A DNA stretch of 64,000 nt from Streptomyces sp. NRRL WC-3618 (lineage in GTDB: Bacteria; Actinomycetota; Actinomycetes; Streptomycetales; Streptomycetaceae), in contig NZ_LGDW01000467.1 of NCBI RefSeq assembly GCF_001280005.1, positions 119,163 to 183,162 of the forward strand, in the 5' to 3' direction. The notes under the pieces are model-generated. The model was not told the origin of the DNA. It did not search any database and was given only the letters and a program-made list of their open reading frames with translations. The translations under genes and the position numbers were made by a program. This document shows, in pieces, positions 28,137 to 37,564 of this stretch (positions within the stretch are counted from its first letter, which is position 1; every line of letters begins with the position of its first letter).

Positions 28137-29044
28137 CCACGCTCAACATCGACCACGTCTCGCGCTGGTTCGGCAACGTGGTGGCGGTCAACGACATCAC
28201 CATGACGATCGGCCCTGGCGTCACCGGCCTCCTCGGCCCCAACGGCGCGGGAAAGTCCACCCTCATCAACATGATGGGCGGCTTCCTGGCCCCCTCCACC
28301 GGCACCGTCACCCTCGACGGACAGCCCGTGTGGCGCAACGAGCAGATCTACAAGCACATCGGCATCGTCCCCGAGCGTGAGGCGATGTACGACTTCCTCA
28401 CCGGCAAGGAGTTCGTCGTCGCCAACGCCGAGCTGCACGGACTGGGCGCCAAGGCGGCACAGCGGGCGCTCGCCACGGTCGAGATGGAGTACGCGCAGGA
28501 CCGCAAGATCTCGACGTACTCCAAGGGCATGCGCCAGCGCGTCAAGATGGCTAGCGCGCTCGTCCACGAACCGTCGCTCCTGCTGCTCGACGAGCCCTTC
28601 AACGGCATGGACCCGCGCCAGCGCATGCAGCTCATGGACCTGCTGCGCCGTATGGGCGCCGAGGGCCGCACGGTCCTGTTCTCCTCGCACATCCTCGAAG
28701 AGGTCGAACAACTGGCCGCCCACATCGAGGTCGTCGTCGCTGGACGGCACGCGGCCAGCGGCGACTTCCGCCGCATCCGCCGGCTGATGACCGACCGCCC
28801 GCACCGCTACCTCGTACGCTCCAGCGACGACCGGGCCCTCGCCGCCGCGCTGATCGCCGATCCGTCGACCTCCGGCATCGAAGTGGACCTCGCGGAGGGC
28901 GCGTTGCGCATCGAGGCCGTCGACTTCGGCCGCTTCACCGCCCTGCTGCCCCGCGTCGCCCGGGATCACGGCATCCGGCTGCTCACGGTCTCGCCGTCCG
29001 ACGAGTCCCTCGAATCCGTGTTCTCGTATCTCGTCGCCGCGTAG
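28133..29044 (+). CDS. ABC transporter ATP-binding protein (pump 2)
   Basis: 303 residues. Walker A G-P-N-G-A-G-K41-S-T, signature Y-S-K-G-M-R-Q-R and Walker B L-L-L-L-D-E-P-F-N-G-M-D-P. The GTG start overlaps the preceding TGA (GTGA). Similar in plan to the first ATPase of the operon but clearly diverged from it, so the operon looks like a duplicated ATPase-permease pair that may work as one heteromeric complex or as two. Confidence 0.92.
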   Translation: MTTLNIDHVSRWFGNVVAVNDITMTIGPGVTGLLGPNGAGKSTLINMMGGFLAPSTGTVTLDGQPVWRNEQIYKHIGIVPEREAMYDFLTGKEFVVANAELHGLGAKAAQRALATVEMEYAQDRKISTYSKGMRQRVKMASALVHEPSLLLLDEPFNGMDPRQRMQLMDLLRRMGAEGRTVLFSSHILEEVEQLAAHIEVVVAGRHAASGDFRRIRRLMTDRPHRYLVRSSDDRALAAALIADPSTSGIEVDLAEGALRIEAVDFGRFTALLPRVARDHGIRLLTVSPSDESLESVFSYLVAA

Positions 29045-29054
29045 GAGGCCGAAA

Positions 29055-29774
29055 ATGTACGACCCCACAGTCGCCCGGCTCACCTACCGGGCCCTGCTCG
29101 GCCGCCGCCGGGCCCTCATCCTCGGCGCGCTGCCCCTGCTGCTCATCGTGATCTCCGTCGCCGTACGCGCCCTCGTCGGCGCCGACGACCAGACGGCGGC
29201 GGACGTGCTGGGCGGACTCGCGCTCGCCACGATGGTGCCGATCATCGGCGTCATCGCGGGCACCGGCGCGATCGGCCCGGAGATCGACGACGGCTCCGTG
29301 GTGTACCTGCTCTCCAAGCCGCTCAAGCGGCCCAAGATCATCTACACCAAGCTGATCGTCGCGATCGGCGTCACCATGGCGTTCTCGGCGGTGCCGACGT
29401 TCATCGCCGGGCTCATCCTCAACGGCAACGGCCAGCAGGTCGCCGTCGCCTACACGGTCGCCGCGCTGGTCGCCTCCATCGCCTACGCCGCGCTCTTCCT
29501 GCTGCTCGGCACGGTGTCCCGGCACGCGGTGGTCTTCGGGCTCGTCTACGCCCTGGTCTGGGAGGCCCTGTTCGGCTCTCTGGTGCCCGGCGCGCGCACG
29601 CTGAGTGTCCAGCAGTGGGCGCTGGCCATCGGCCACAAGGTCACCGGCGGCGACCTGGTCACCTCGGACGTCGGCCTGACCACGGCGACGGTCCTGCTGA
29701 TCGCGGTCACCGTCCTCGCCACCTGGTACGCCGGCCAGAAGCTGCGCACGCTGACACCGACCGGCGACGAGTAG
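29055..29774 (+). CDS. ABC transporter permease (pump 2)
   Basis: 239 residues with six hydrophobic segments, ABC-2 family. M-Y-D-P-T-V-A-R-L-T-Y-R is followed by the first helix, with the typical I-G-P-E-I-D-D-G-S-V-V-Y-L-L-S-K-P (membrane-entry) motif. The gene starts 10 bases after the second ATPase and closes the operon. Confidence 0.9.
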   Translation: MYDPTVARLTYRALLGRRRALILGALPLLLIVISVAVRALVGADDQTAADVLGGLALATMVPIIGVIAGTGAIGPEIDDGSVVYLLSKPLKRPKIIYTKLIVAIGVTMAFSAVPTFIAGLILNGNGQQVAVAYTVAALVASIAYAALFLLLGTVSRHAVVFGLVYALVWEALFGSLVPGARTLSVQQWALAIGHKVTGGDLVTSDVGLTTATVLLIAVTVLATWYAGQKLRTLTPTGDE

Positions 29775-29873
29775 TCCGTACGGCCCGGGGCGCGGTGCGG
29801 TCTCCTGACGGAGACTTCACACGTGTCCGGGCAGACTGGACAAAACGGGGACACGGGGCAGAGGGGAACGGGG

Positions 29874-30167
29874 ATGGCGGGGAAGGCAGTACGGGGCCAC
29901 GGGCCCGGCAAGGGGCAGAGCCAGGGTCAGGGCCAGGGTGACCGACCGGCCGGATCCGGTGAGGTCTCCGAGGAGGCCTGGGACGAGCTGGTTCTCGACG
30001 AGGACTTCATACGTTCCGCCGGTACGGCCGAACCGTCCGCCCGCGCCCGGATGCTCGCGGCGCGGTGGCGCGACGAGGCGCCGGAGCCGCAGCCCTGGCG
30101 GTCGGACGAGCCCCCGGCCGGCTGGTTCTTCAGCAAGTCCCGTCGCCGCAGGTGGCGCCGGAAGTAG
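29874..30167 (+). CDS. Small basic/acidic protein, function unknown
   Basis: 97 residues: a Gly/Gln-rich N-terminus, an acidic middle (E-E-A-W-D-E-L-V-L-D-E-D-F-I-R) and a very basic end (S-K-S-R-R-R-R-W-R-R-K). It resembles small soluble proteins conserved in Streptomyces, often seen as SCO-type hypotheticals. ATG 29874 follows GAGGGGA at 29861-29867; an in-frame GTG at 29823 lacks one. Confidence 0.72.
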   Translation: MAGKAVRGHGPGKGQSQGQGQGDRPAGSGEVSEEAWDELVLDEDFIRSAGTAEPSARARMLAARWRDEAPEPQPWRSDEPPAGWFFSKSRRRRWRRK

Positions 30168-30420
30168 CGCGGCCGACCGGCCCTGGAGTCGCTCACCAGT
30201 TTTACTCGGTGGCGCCCGACTCGGCGTACGGGCACAGTAGTTGTGTCCAGTACGCCGGATCTGTCCGATGTCGAAGATCCGGTGGCTGGTGTCGGTTCTG
30301 GGAGCGGAGCCGGGCGACGCCGATGCACGGCGGTCCGCGCGGCTTCCTTCAGGGCAGCCCGTGGCGGGCGCCGGAGCACCACTACCTCCGGCGGGCCCGT
30401 TGAGCGGGGGGAGCTGCCCG

Positions 30421-30464
30421 GGGCGGCCACTTCGAGCGCGCGAGTCACTTCGCGCGGGCCGCCC
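30421..30464. terminator. Two-part hairpin between convergent genes
   Basis: An outer 8-bp stem (30421-30428 with 30457-30464) encloses a 7-bp hairpin (30437-30443 with 30450-30456). It lies 37 bases past the HAD gene stop, inside a 334-base region (30168-30501) that otherwise shows no gene. Confidence 0.55.
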
Positions 30465-30501
30465 TCCCAGGCCCCCGACCTCGGCAGAGCGGCGCGGGGG
30501 A

Positions 30502-31314
30502 CTACGCCAGCAACCGTTCCAGCACCACCGCGATGCCGTCCTCGTCGTTCGACGACGTCACCTCGTCCGCCACCGCCCGCAGTTCGGCGTGGGCGTTGGC
30601 CATCGCCACCCCGTGGGCCGCCCAGCTGAACATCGGGATGTCGTTGGGCATGTCGCCGAAGGCGATCGTGTCGGCGGGTTTCAGACCCAGCCGACGGGCC
30701 GCGAGGGACAGGCCCCTCGCCTTGGACAGGCCCAGGGGGAGGAGTTCGACGATCCCCTCGCCGGCCATGGTGACCGTGACGAAACCGCTCGCCGTCCGCA
30801 CGGCGACCTCGGTGAGCTCGTCGGAGGACAGGGTCGGATGCTGGATGTAGATCTTGCCCAGCGGCTCGGTCCAGAGGTCCGACGGGTCCGTGAGCGGAAC
30901 GAAGGGCAGCGAGCCCACGCCCAAGTAGCCCGGCCCGACCAGCACCTCGCCGTCGATGGCCGCCCGGCTCGCCGCCAGGAACAGCGGACCGACCTCCGCC
31001 TCGATCTTCGCCAGCGCGAGCGAGGCCAGCTGCCGGTCCAGGGTGATCGACGTCAGCAGCCGATGCGCCCCGACGTCGTACACCTGTGCGCCCTGGCCGC
31101 AGACCGCGAGGCCCTCATAGCCCAGTTCGTCGAGGATGTGCCGCGTCCAGCGCACTCCCCGGCCGGTGACGACGATGTGCGCGGCGCCCGCCGCGGTGGC
31201 CGCGGCGAGTGCCTCACGGGTGCGCGCCGAGACCGAGTCGTCGGAGCGCAGCAGCGTTCCGTCGAGGTCGGTCGCGACGAGCCGGTAGGGGAACGACCCG
31301 GCGGCTGCGGTCAC
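30502..31314 (-). CDS. HAD-superfamily (Cof-type) phosphatase
   Basis: 270 residues with HAD motifs A-T-D16-L-D18-G-T-L-L, V-T-G-R and [10 protein letters not shown] Cof-like cap is present. GTG start overlaps the serS stop (GTGA), so it is probably co-translated with seryl-tRNA synthetase, an arrangement I recall from other streptomycetes. It is related to the HAD protein at 21499-22368. Substrate unknown. Confidence 0.9.
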   Translation of the reverse strand: MTAAAGSFPYRLVATDLDGTLLRSDDSVSARTREALAAATAAGAAHIVVTGRGVRWTRHILDELGYEGLAVCGQGAQVYDVGAHRLLTSITLDRQLASLALAKIEAEVGPLFLAASRAAIDGEVLVGPGYLGVGSLPFVPLTDPSDLWTEPLGKIYIQHPTLSSDELTEVAVRTASGFVTVTMAGEGIVELLPLGLSKARGLSLAARRLGLKPADTIAFGDMPNDIPMFSWAAHGVAMANAHAELRAVADEVTSSNDEDGIAVVLERLLA

Positions 31315-32600
31315 TTGGCGACCGGCTCCAGCAACTCCCGGCCGCCCAGGTACGGACGCAGCACCTCGGGCACGCGCACCGAGCCGTCGGCCAGCTGGTG
31401 GTTCTCCAGGATCGCCACGATCGTGCGCGGTACGGCGCACAGCGTGCCGTTGAGCGTCGCCAGCGGCTGGACCCGGTTCTTGCCGTCGCTGGTGTCGCGC
31501 ATCCGCACGGACAGACGCCGGGCCTGGAAGCCGTCGCAGTTGGAGGCCGAGGTCAGCTCGCGGTACTTGCCCTGGGTCGGGATCCACGCCTCGCAGTCGA
31601 ACTTGCGCGAGGCGGACGCGCCCAGGTCGCCCGAGGCCACGTCGATGACCTGGAAGGGCAGTTCGAGGCCGGTCAGCCACTGCTTCTCCCAGTCGAGGAG
31701 ACGCTGGTGCTCGTTCTCCGCGTCCGCCGGGTCGACGTACGAGAACATCTCGACCTTGTCGAACTGGTGGACGCGGAAGATGCCTCGCGTGTCCTTGCCG
31801 TACGTGCCGGCCTCGCGGCGGAAGCACGGCGAGAAGCCGGCGTAGCGCAGCGGCAGCTTGTCGGCGTCGAGGATCTCGTCCATGTGGTAGGCGGCGAGGG
31901 GGACCTCGGAGGTGCCGACCAGGTAGTAGTCGTCCTTCTCCAGGTGGTACACGTTCTCCGCGGCCTGGCCGAGGAAGCCGGTGCCCTCCATCGCGCGCGG
32001 GCGGACCAGCGCCGGGGTCAGCATCGGTGTGAAGCCGGCCTCCGTGGCCTGCGCGATCGCCGCGTTGACGAGGGCGAGCTCGAGGAGCGCGCCGATGCCG
32101 GTGAGGTAGTAGAAGCGCGAGCCGGACACCTTGGCGCCGCGCTCGACGTCGATGGCGCCCAGCGCCTCGCCCAGCTCCAGGTGGTCCTTGGGCTCGAAGC
32201 CCTCGGCGCCGAAGTCGCGGATCGTGCCGTGCGTCTCGAGGACGACGAAGTCCTCCTCGCCGCCGATCGGGACGTCCGGGTGGACCAGGTTGCCGAGCTG
32301 GCCGAGGAGCTTCTTGGTCTCCTCGTCGGCCTCGTGCTGCTCGGCGTCGGCCGCCTTGACGCCGGCGGCGAGCTGTCCGGCCTTCGCCAGCAGCTCGGCC
32401 TTTTCGTCGCCCGAGGCCTTGGGGATCAGCTTGCCGAGTGCCTTCTGCTCGGAACGCAGCTCGTCGAAGCGGACGCCGGACGCCCTGCGCCGCTCGTCGG
32501 CGGACAGGAGAGCGTCGACGAGCGCGACATCCTCTCCACGGGCACGCTGCGAAGCGCGCACACGGTCGGGGTCCTCACGAAGCAGGCGAAGGTCAATCAC
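31311..32600 (-). CDS. serS: Seryl-tRNA synthetase
   Basis: 429 residues, full length. N-terminal tRNA-binding coiled-coil (about 28-110) followed by the class II catalytic core: T-G-T-S-E-V-P-L-A with motif 2 [17 protein letters not shown] and motif 3 [10 protein letters not shown]. Charges tRNA-Ser, including the tRNA-Ser(UGA) encoded in this window. Its promoter lies in the DnaA-box-rich region upstream. Confidence 0.97.
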   Translation of the reverse strand: MIDLRLLREDPDRVRASQRARGEDVALVDALLSADERRRASGVRFDELRSEQKALGKLIPKASGDEKAELLAKAGQLAAGVKAADAEQHEADEETKKLLGQLGNLVHPDVPIGGEEDFVVLETHGTIRDFGAEGFEPKDHLELGEALGAIDVERGAKVSGSRFYYLTGIGALLELALVNAAIAQATEAGFTPMLTPALVRPRAMEGTGFLGQAAENVYHLEKDDYYLVGTSEVPLAAYHMDEILDADKLPLRYAGFSPCFRREAGTYGKDTRGIFRVHQFDKVEMFSYVDPADAENEHQRLLDWEKQWLTGLELPFQVIDVASGDLGASASRKFDCEAWIPTQGKYRELTSASNCDGFQARRLSVRMRDTSDGKNRVQPLATLNGTLCAVPRTIVAILENHQLADGSVRVPEVLRPYLGGRELLEPVAK

Positions 32601-33180
32601 CCTCCAAGGCTACCGGTGTGAGGTCGGCACTCACGACTCGGTATTTCCCCGCGCGCCCCGTGTTGCTGTTTGCCCGAAATGTCGATCTATTCGAAGGGTG
32701 TCAAATGGCGGCATGCGGCTTCCCTGGAAAGGGTCGGACGGCGGCGCCTGGTTGACTCGAATCCCTTGTGGAGTAGGGGACTTGGGGGCGGGGTCGTCCA
32801 CAGTAATCCACACCCGGACAGAGTTATCCACAGGCTGTGCGAAAGATCTGTGGATTACGGAAGTGATCATTGAGAAAGGTGTCCGCGAGACGATCAATTC
32901 CCGAAGCAAACCACCCTCACGCCCCCTTTTGGGTGGAAATGCGCAACCCGGGGAGTTACACCAGGGAAACGAGTGGACGAAGGGTGGGGTGCTGGACTGT
33001 GGACGAGTCGACTGCCTGTAGGGCGACTTGTCGACAGACTCACGTTTCGTTGTCGACTTGTCCCCAGGTCGAGAAGCCAGCCTGTGGATAACTTCTGTGG
33101 ATAACGGAAATCGGCTGGTAGGACTGGCTCGGACCACCGAGTGATTGCCGGGGATCGCCGAGTGATCGCCGACGAACCGG
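32601..33180. promoter_or_regulatory. Extended intergenic region with a DnaA-box cluster
   Basis: 580 bases between serS and pheA without a credible gene. Perfect TTATCCACA boxes at 32824-32832, 33083-33091 and 33096-33104 (the last two on the reverse strand). One-mismatch boxes at 32794-32802, 32804-32812, 32849-32857, 32998-33006, 33028-33036 and 33058-33066. The region is also visibly richer in A/T than its surroundings. From memory, S. coelicolor has high-affinity DnaA-box clusters outside oriC (H24, H69, D78) that restrain replication; the position between serS and pheA suggests this is the D78 homologue, but I cannot verify that. Confidence 0.8.
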
Positions 33181-34113
33181 CTAGAAGCGGCCGTCCTGGC
33201 AGCGAGCCACCCAGTCCGAGGCCGTCACGAACGCCTCGTCGGACGTCCCTGGCAGCGGAGGGCGGACATCCTCCACACCGATGTCCGCACGCGGGTACGA
33301 ACCCAGGTACCGCACCTTGAGACAGATCCGCCGGAGCCCCATCAGGGCCTCGGCGACCTTCCGGTCCGAGATATGGCCCTCGGCGTCAATGGCGAAGCAG
33401 TAGTTGCCGATGCCCTGCCCGGTCGGCCGGGACTGGAGCAGCATCAGGTTGACGCCCCGTACCGCGAACTCGTCCAGCAGATCACGCAGTCCACCGGGGT
33501 GGTCGTCGCGCTGCCAGATGACGACGGACGTCTTGTCCGCGCCGGTCGGCGCCGCGGGCCGGGCGGGCCTGCCCACCAGGACGAACCGGGTCTGCGCGTT
33601 CTCCGCGTCGTGGATGCCGGTCTCCAGCGCGGTGAGACCGTACCGGGCGGCGGCGAACTCGCCCGCGAAGGCGGCGTCGTAGCGGCCCTCCTGGACCAGC
33701 CGGGCACCGTCCGCGTTCGAGGCCGACGACTCCCACACCACGTCCGGCAGGTTGACCTTCATCCAGTTGCGGATCTGCGACTGCGCGGCCGGATGGGCGG
33801 TGACGGTCTTGATCTCCGACAGCTTGGTGCCCGGCCTCACCAGCAGCGCGAAGGTGATCGACAGCAGCACCTCGCGGTAGATCATCAGCGGGGAGCCGGC
33901 GACCAGCTCGTCGAGCGTGGTGGTGATGCCGCCCTCGACGGAGTTCTCGATCGGCACGAACGCGGCCTCGACCTCACCGCTGCGCACCGCGTCGAGGGTG
34001 GCCGGCACGGACACCATCGGGATCAGCTCTCGGGTGGCCGTCTCCGGAAGCGTGCGCAGGGCAACCTCGGTGAAGGTGCCCTCGGGGCCGAGATACGCGT
34101 AGCTGGCTGGCAT
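33181..34113 (-). CDS. pheA: Prephenate dehydratase
   Basis: 310 residues. Dehydratase domain with Y-L-G-P-E-G-T-F-T-E and the catalytic T-R-F motif (A-Q-T-R-F-V-L-V-G), then a C-terminal ACT domain. It makes phenylpyruvate from prephenate for phenylalanine synthesis; the ACT domain gives feedback control by Phe. The usual E-S-R-P of the Phe site reads Q-S-R-P here, which may alter sensitivity. Monofunctional, without chorismate mutase, as normal in actinobacteria. Confidence 0.95.
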   Translation of the reverse strand: MPASYAYLGPEGTFTEVALRTLPETATRELIPMVSVPATLDAVRSGEVEAAFVPIENSVEGGITTTLDELVAGSPLMIYREVLLSITFALLVRPGTKLSEIKTVTAHPAAQSQIRNWMKVNLPDVVWESSASNADGARLVQEGRYDAAFAGEFAAARYGLTALETGIHDAENAQTRFVLVGRPARPAAPTGADKTSVVIWQRDDHPGGLRDLLDEFAVRGVNLMLLQSRPTGQGIGNYCFAIDAEGHISDRKVAEALMGLRRICLKVRYLGSYPRADIGVEDVRPPLPGTSDEAFVTASDWVARCQDGRF

Positions 34114-34222
34114 GCCCTCACCCTAATGGCCCTTGCCGGACCCGGCGCACGCTTCCCGACCCCCACCACGCAGGGGGCGACTGGACCATGCCGGCCACTT
34201 CACCGCCCTGCCGTCACGGGCG

Positions 34223-35542
34223 TCATCCCTCCAGCAGCCGCTGCCCCACGTACTCCCCCTCGGCCGCGCCGCCCGGCACCGCGAACAGCCCGCTCGACTC
34301 GTGCCGAATGTACGTGGACAGCGCGTCGCCCCGGTCGAGCTTGCGCTGGACAGGGACGAATCCGCGCAGCGGGTCGGCCTGCCAGCACACGAAGAGGAGC
34401 CCCGCGTCGGGCGTTCCGTCCACGCCGATCCCGTCGTGGAAGGAGAACGGGCGCCGCAGGATGGCCGCGCCCCCGTTCTCGTCGGGGCGGGTGATCCGGG
34501 AGTGGGCGTTGATGGGGACCACCAGATCGCCGTTGGCGTCGACCTTCTCCAGGTCCATCGCGGTCGTCTCGGTCCCGCCGCTGAGCGGCGCCCCGTTCGC
34601 CTTCCGCCGCCCGATGACGTCCTCCTGCTGCTTGAGCGACAGCTGCTCCCAGTCGTCGAGAAGCATGCGGATGCGGCGTACGACGGCATAGGAGCCGTTC
34701 GCCATCCAGGAGGGTTCGCCGGAGGCGGGTACGAAGATGCGCTTGTCGAAGTCGGGCTCGGACGGCTTCGGGTTGCGGGTGCCGTCGATCTGGCCCATCA
34801 GGTTGCGGGCGGTCATCGGCCGTTCGGTGGCGCCCGGCGACCGGTTGAAGCCGTTCATCTGCCAGCGGACGCGGGCCGCGCTGCCCGCGTCCTTCTGGAT
34901 CGCGCGCAGGGCGTGGAAGGCGACCAGGGCGTCGTTCGCGCCGATCTGGACCCACAGGTCGCCGTTGCTGCGGGCCTTGTCGAGGTGGTCGGAGGAGAAC
35001 TCGGGCAGCGGATCGAGCGCCACCGGGCGCTGCTTCTCCAGCCCGGTGCGGGCGAAGAAGCCGTATCCGAAGCCGAAGGTGATGGTCAGGGACGAGGGCC
35101 CCGCGTCCCGGGCGACATCCGTGTCGTCGTGCGCGGCGGCCTCGCCCGCCATGAGCCGCTGGGCGGTGTCGGACCAGCGGCGCAGCAGCGCGGCAGCCTC
35201 CTTGCGGCCGGAGCCCGCCGCCAGGTCGAAGGCGACGAGGTGGCCGCGGGCCTGGAGGGCGTCGGTGATGCCGGCCTGATGTTTCACGTGAAACATCGCC
35301 CTGTCCGCGCCCACCGAAGTAAGCGCCAGGGACTGGCCGGGTGAGCCGGAGGAGTCGGCGTCGGAGGAGCCGACGGCGTAGCCGGTGGCCCCGCCCGCCG
35401 CACCGAGCACGAGCCCAGTGGCACCGGCGGTGCCGAGCAGCCGCCGACGCGAGATGCCCTGCTCGGGCTTCCCGTCGGCGCTCCCCGCGGCGGGTTCACC
35501 GCTGCTTTCCTTGTTGCTTTCCTTGATGGACTGGTCAGCCAT
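34223..35542 (-). CDS. dtpA: Tat-exported DyP-type haem peroxidase
   Basis: 439 residues. Tat signal with S-R-R-R-L-L-G-T-A-G, then a dye-decolourising peroxidase domain with the distal G-x-x-D-G motif (M-G-Q-I-D-G-T-R-N, around 244-250) and probable proximal haem ligand H347 in N-A-H-S-R. In S. lividans DtpA works with the copper chaperones Sco and ECuC and the copper oxidase GlxA; here too it is the last gene of a copper locus, 8 bases after copCD. The DNA contains a perfect parS that encodes M83-F-H-V-K-H88 in the linker after the signal. Confidence 0.93.
   Translation of the reverse strand: MADQSIKESNKESSGEPAAGSADGKPEQGISRRRLLGTAGATGLVLGAAGGATGYAVGSSDADSSGSPGQSLALTSVGADRAMFHVKHQAGITDALQARGHLVAFDLAAGSGRKEAAALLRRWSDTAQRLMAGEAAAHDDTDVARDAGPSSLTITFGFGYGFFARTGLEKQRPVALDPLPEFSSDHLDKARSNGDLWVQIGANDALVAFHALRAIQKDAGSAARVRWQMNGFNRSPGATERPMTARNLMGQIDGTRNPKPSEPDFDKRIFVPASGEPSWMANGSYAVVRRIRMLLDDWEQLSLKQQEDVIGRRKANGAPLSGGTETTAMDLEKVDANGDLVVPINAHSRITRPDENGGAAILRRPFSFHDGIGVDGTPDAGLLFVCWQADPLRGFVPVQRKLDRGDALSTYIRHESSGLFAVPGGAAEGEYVGQRLLEG
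35281..35294. promoter_or_regulatory. parS (perfect) inside dtpA
   Basis: GTTTCACGTGAAAC within the peroxidase coding sequence; with flanking gat/atc the palindrome is 20 bases. It codes for the hexapeptide M-F-H-V-K-H. Confidence 0.9.
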
Positions 35543-35550
35543 GGTGCGGT

Positions 35551-37545
35551 TCAGCCGATCTGCGCGTTCTTGTCGACGGTCACTTGGTCGATGTCGGAGG
35601 TCCGTACGGTCACGGCGATCTTCCAGTCGCCGGCCATGGGGATCTGGACTTCGTTCGCCGTCCAGTGTCCGGTGGCGACGCGGTCCGGGTTCACGGGCAG
35701 CGGTCCGAGGTTCTTGGCGGTGAGAGTGAAGGCGACCTTCACCTCGGGCACGTCGAACGCCCTGCCGTTGGGCCGCTCCACATAGACGTGCATGACGTTG
35801 CCGCCGACGCGGGCGGGGTTGATGTCGAGCCGTACGAGGCCCTTGCCGTCCTGGCCGCCGGTGTCGAAGGGCATGTCCAGGGTCAGGGCGCCCGTCCCGT
35901 CCGGGTCCGAGGAGGAAGAGGACGACGACGAGGAGGACGATGCCGAGGTGGCGGCCTTGGCCTCCTCCTCCGTCCGGCCCGGTTCGGTGGACGTCAGCAC
36001 GGTCGTGACGGCCAGCAGGACGACGGCGACGCCCGCCTCCGCGAGCACCGAGCGGCGCAGCCCCGAGCGCAGCGGGTCGGCGTTGCGCAGCCGCTTGAGC
36101 CGCGCGGTGTCCACGGCGGCCCGCTGCCGGGCGAGCTGGGTGGCCCGCTTGGCGTCCGAGCCGCCGGCGGCGCCCGCCGCGACCGGTTCCTTCTCGGGGT
36201 CGGCGGCCTGGTCCTCGGTGGACTCGGCCGCCTCGGTCGTGGCGGTCTCCGGCAGTTGGGCGGTCCAGCGGCGCGAGATGTAGGCGATGCCGACGAGGAC
36301 GATGACCAGGCCGATCTTGACGAGCAGCAGCTGACCGTACGAGGTGTCGGTGAGCGCCGACCAGGAGCCGAGCTGGCGCCACGACTGGTAGACGCCGGTC
36401 GCGACCAGCGCCAGCACGCTGCCGAAGGCGACGCGGGAGAAGCGGCGTACGGCCGAACCCTCGATCGGGGTGTCCGCGGGCGCCCGGAAGAGGGCGACCA
36501 GGAGTGCCGAGAGTCCGCCGAGCCAGGTGGCGACGGCCAGCAGGTGCATCACGTCGACGGGCATCGCGATGTCGGACTGGAGGCCGGTCGAGGCGTGTTC
36601 GGCCAGCGCCCAGGTGGCGGCCAGCCCGATCGCCACGACACCGCCGCCGATGCCGAGCCCGAAGGTGAGGTCCCGCCGCGCGGAACTGTCGTCGAGCTCC
36701 GCCCGGTTCTCGCCGTCTTCTCCTTCTTCCCCGGCCTCGTCGTCCGCCGGCTCGGGCCGGGCGTACGCCCCGAAGAGGACCGCGATGAACAGGGCGCCGG
36801 CCGCGAGCAGCAGCAGCCGGGAGACGAGGGCGGCGCCCGTCTTGGTCTGGAGGACGTCCCCGAGCAGGCCCAGGTCGAAGATGGCACCGACCTTGCCGGA
36901 GCCGGTGTACGAGCCGCGCATCAGCAGCAGCGCGAGCGTGGCCGCGGTCATCGCGAGCCACCCGGAGACGACGAGCCGCTGCAACGCCCGTACGCCTGCG
37001 CCGCGCTGCCAACAGGCGAGGACGAAGGCGGCGCCGCCGACCATGACGATGAAGCCGGCGTAGGAGACGTACCGGCCGAAGCCGTAGAGGGCACCGACGA
37101 CTCCGCCGCCCGCCGTCTGGTCGGAGACCGAGACGGAGGTGACGGAGGGGGCGCCGATGGAGAAGGTGAACGCGCCGGCGACGGGGTGACTGTCCGCCGA
37201 GACGACCTGGTAGGCGACGGTGAACGTGCCGTCGGGCAGGCCGGCGTGGAGCGGGACGCCGTACGTCGTGCCGCTCAGCTCGGTCGCCTTGCCGGTGTCG
37301 ACGCGCTTGCCCTGGGGGTCGAGCACGCGGAACGCGCCGTCGGAGAGCGCGACCTTCTCGGAGAAGGTCAGCGTCACCTGGGTCGGGGCCTTGTCGACCA
37401 CCACACCCTGCTGCGGGGCGCTGCCGGTGAGCGCGGCGTGTGCGGAGGCAGGCGCGGCGCCGGCCAGCCCGGCGAGCAGCGCGGCGGCGGCCGCGAGGAA
37501 CAGCAGCACCAGGGGCCGTACGCGGCGTGCGATGGTCTGTGTCAC
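35551..37545 (-). CDS. CopC-CopD copper resistance/uptake fusion
   Basis: 664 residues. Signal peptide ending A-S-A-H, so the mature protein would start with the copper-binding His of CopC (H-A-A-L-T-G-S-A-P); CopC beta-sandwich to about 125; then about eight membrane helices of CopD (145-440); a charged cytoplasmic stretch; another helix; a run of about a dozen serines; and a final extracytoplasmic beta domain (YtkA-like) from about 560. CopC/CopD import or buffer copper. Operon position between PCuAC and DyP peroxidase fits copper delivery to secreted enzymes. Confidence 0.9.
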   Translation of the reverse strand: MTQTIARRVRPLVLLFLAAAAALLAGLAGAAPASAHAALTGSAPQQGVVVDKAPTQVTLTFSEKVALSDGAFRVLDPQGKRVDTGKATELSGTTYGVPLHAGLPDGTFTVAYQVVSADSHPVAGAFTFSIGAPSVTSVSVSDQTAGGGVVGALYGFGRYVSYAGFIVMVGGAAFVLACWQRGAGVRALQRLVVSGWLAMTAATLALLLMRGSYTGSGKVGAIFDLGLLGDVLQTKTGAALVSRLLLLAAGALFIAVLFGAYARPEPADDEAGEEGEDGENRAELDDSSARRDLTFGLGIGGGVVAIGLAATWALAEHASTGLQSDIAMPVDVMHLLAVATWLGGLSALLVALFRAPADTPIEGSAVRRFSRVAFGSVLALVATGVYQSWRQLGSWSALTDTSYGQLLLVKIGLVIVLVGIAYISRRWTAQLPETATTEAAESTEDQAADPEKEPVAAGAAGGSDAKRATQLARQRAAVDTARLKRLRNADPLRSGLRRSVLAEAGVAVVLLAVTTVLTSTEPGRTEEEAKAATSASSSSSSSSSSSDPDGTGALTLDMPFDTGGQDGKGLVRLDINPARVGGNVMHVYVERPNGRAFDVPEVKVAFTLTAKNLGPLPVNPDRVATGHWTANEVQIPMAGDWKIAVTVRTSDIDQVTVDKNAQIG

Positions 37546-37564
37546 GGTGATCCCTCCCTCGGTC

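Noticed and set aside
30241..31845. Long frame opposite the HAD/serS genes
   Set aside because: Shadow frame with no domain features; both leftward genes are well supported.
35921..35945. Trinucleotide run in copCD
   Set aside because: Simply the codons of a polyserine linker; no sign of a mobile or regulatory repeat.
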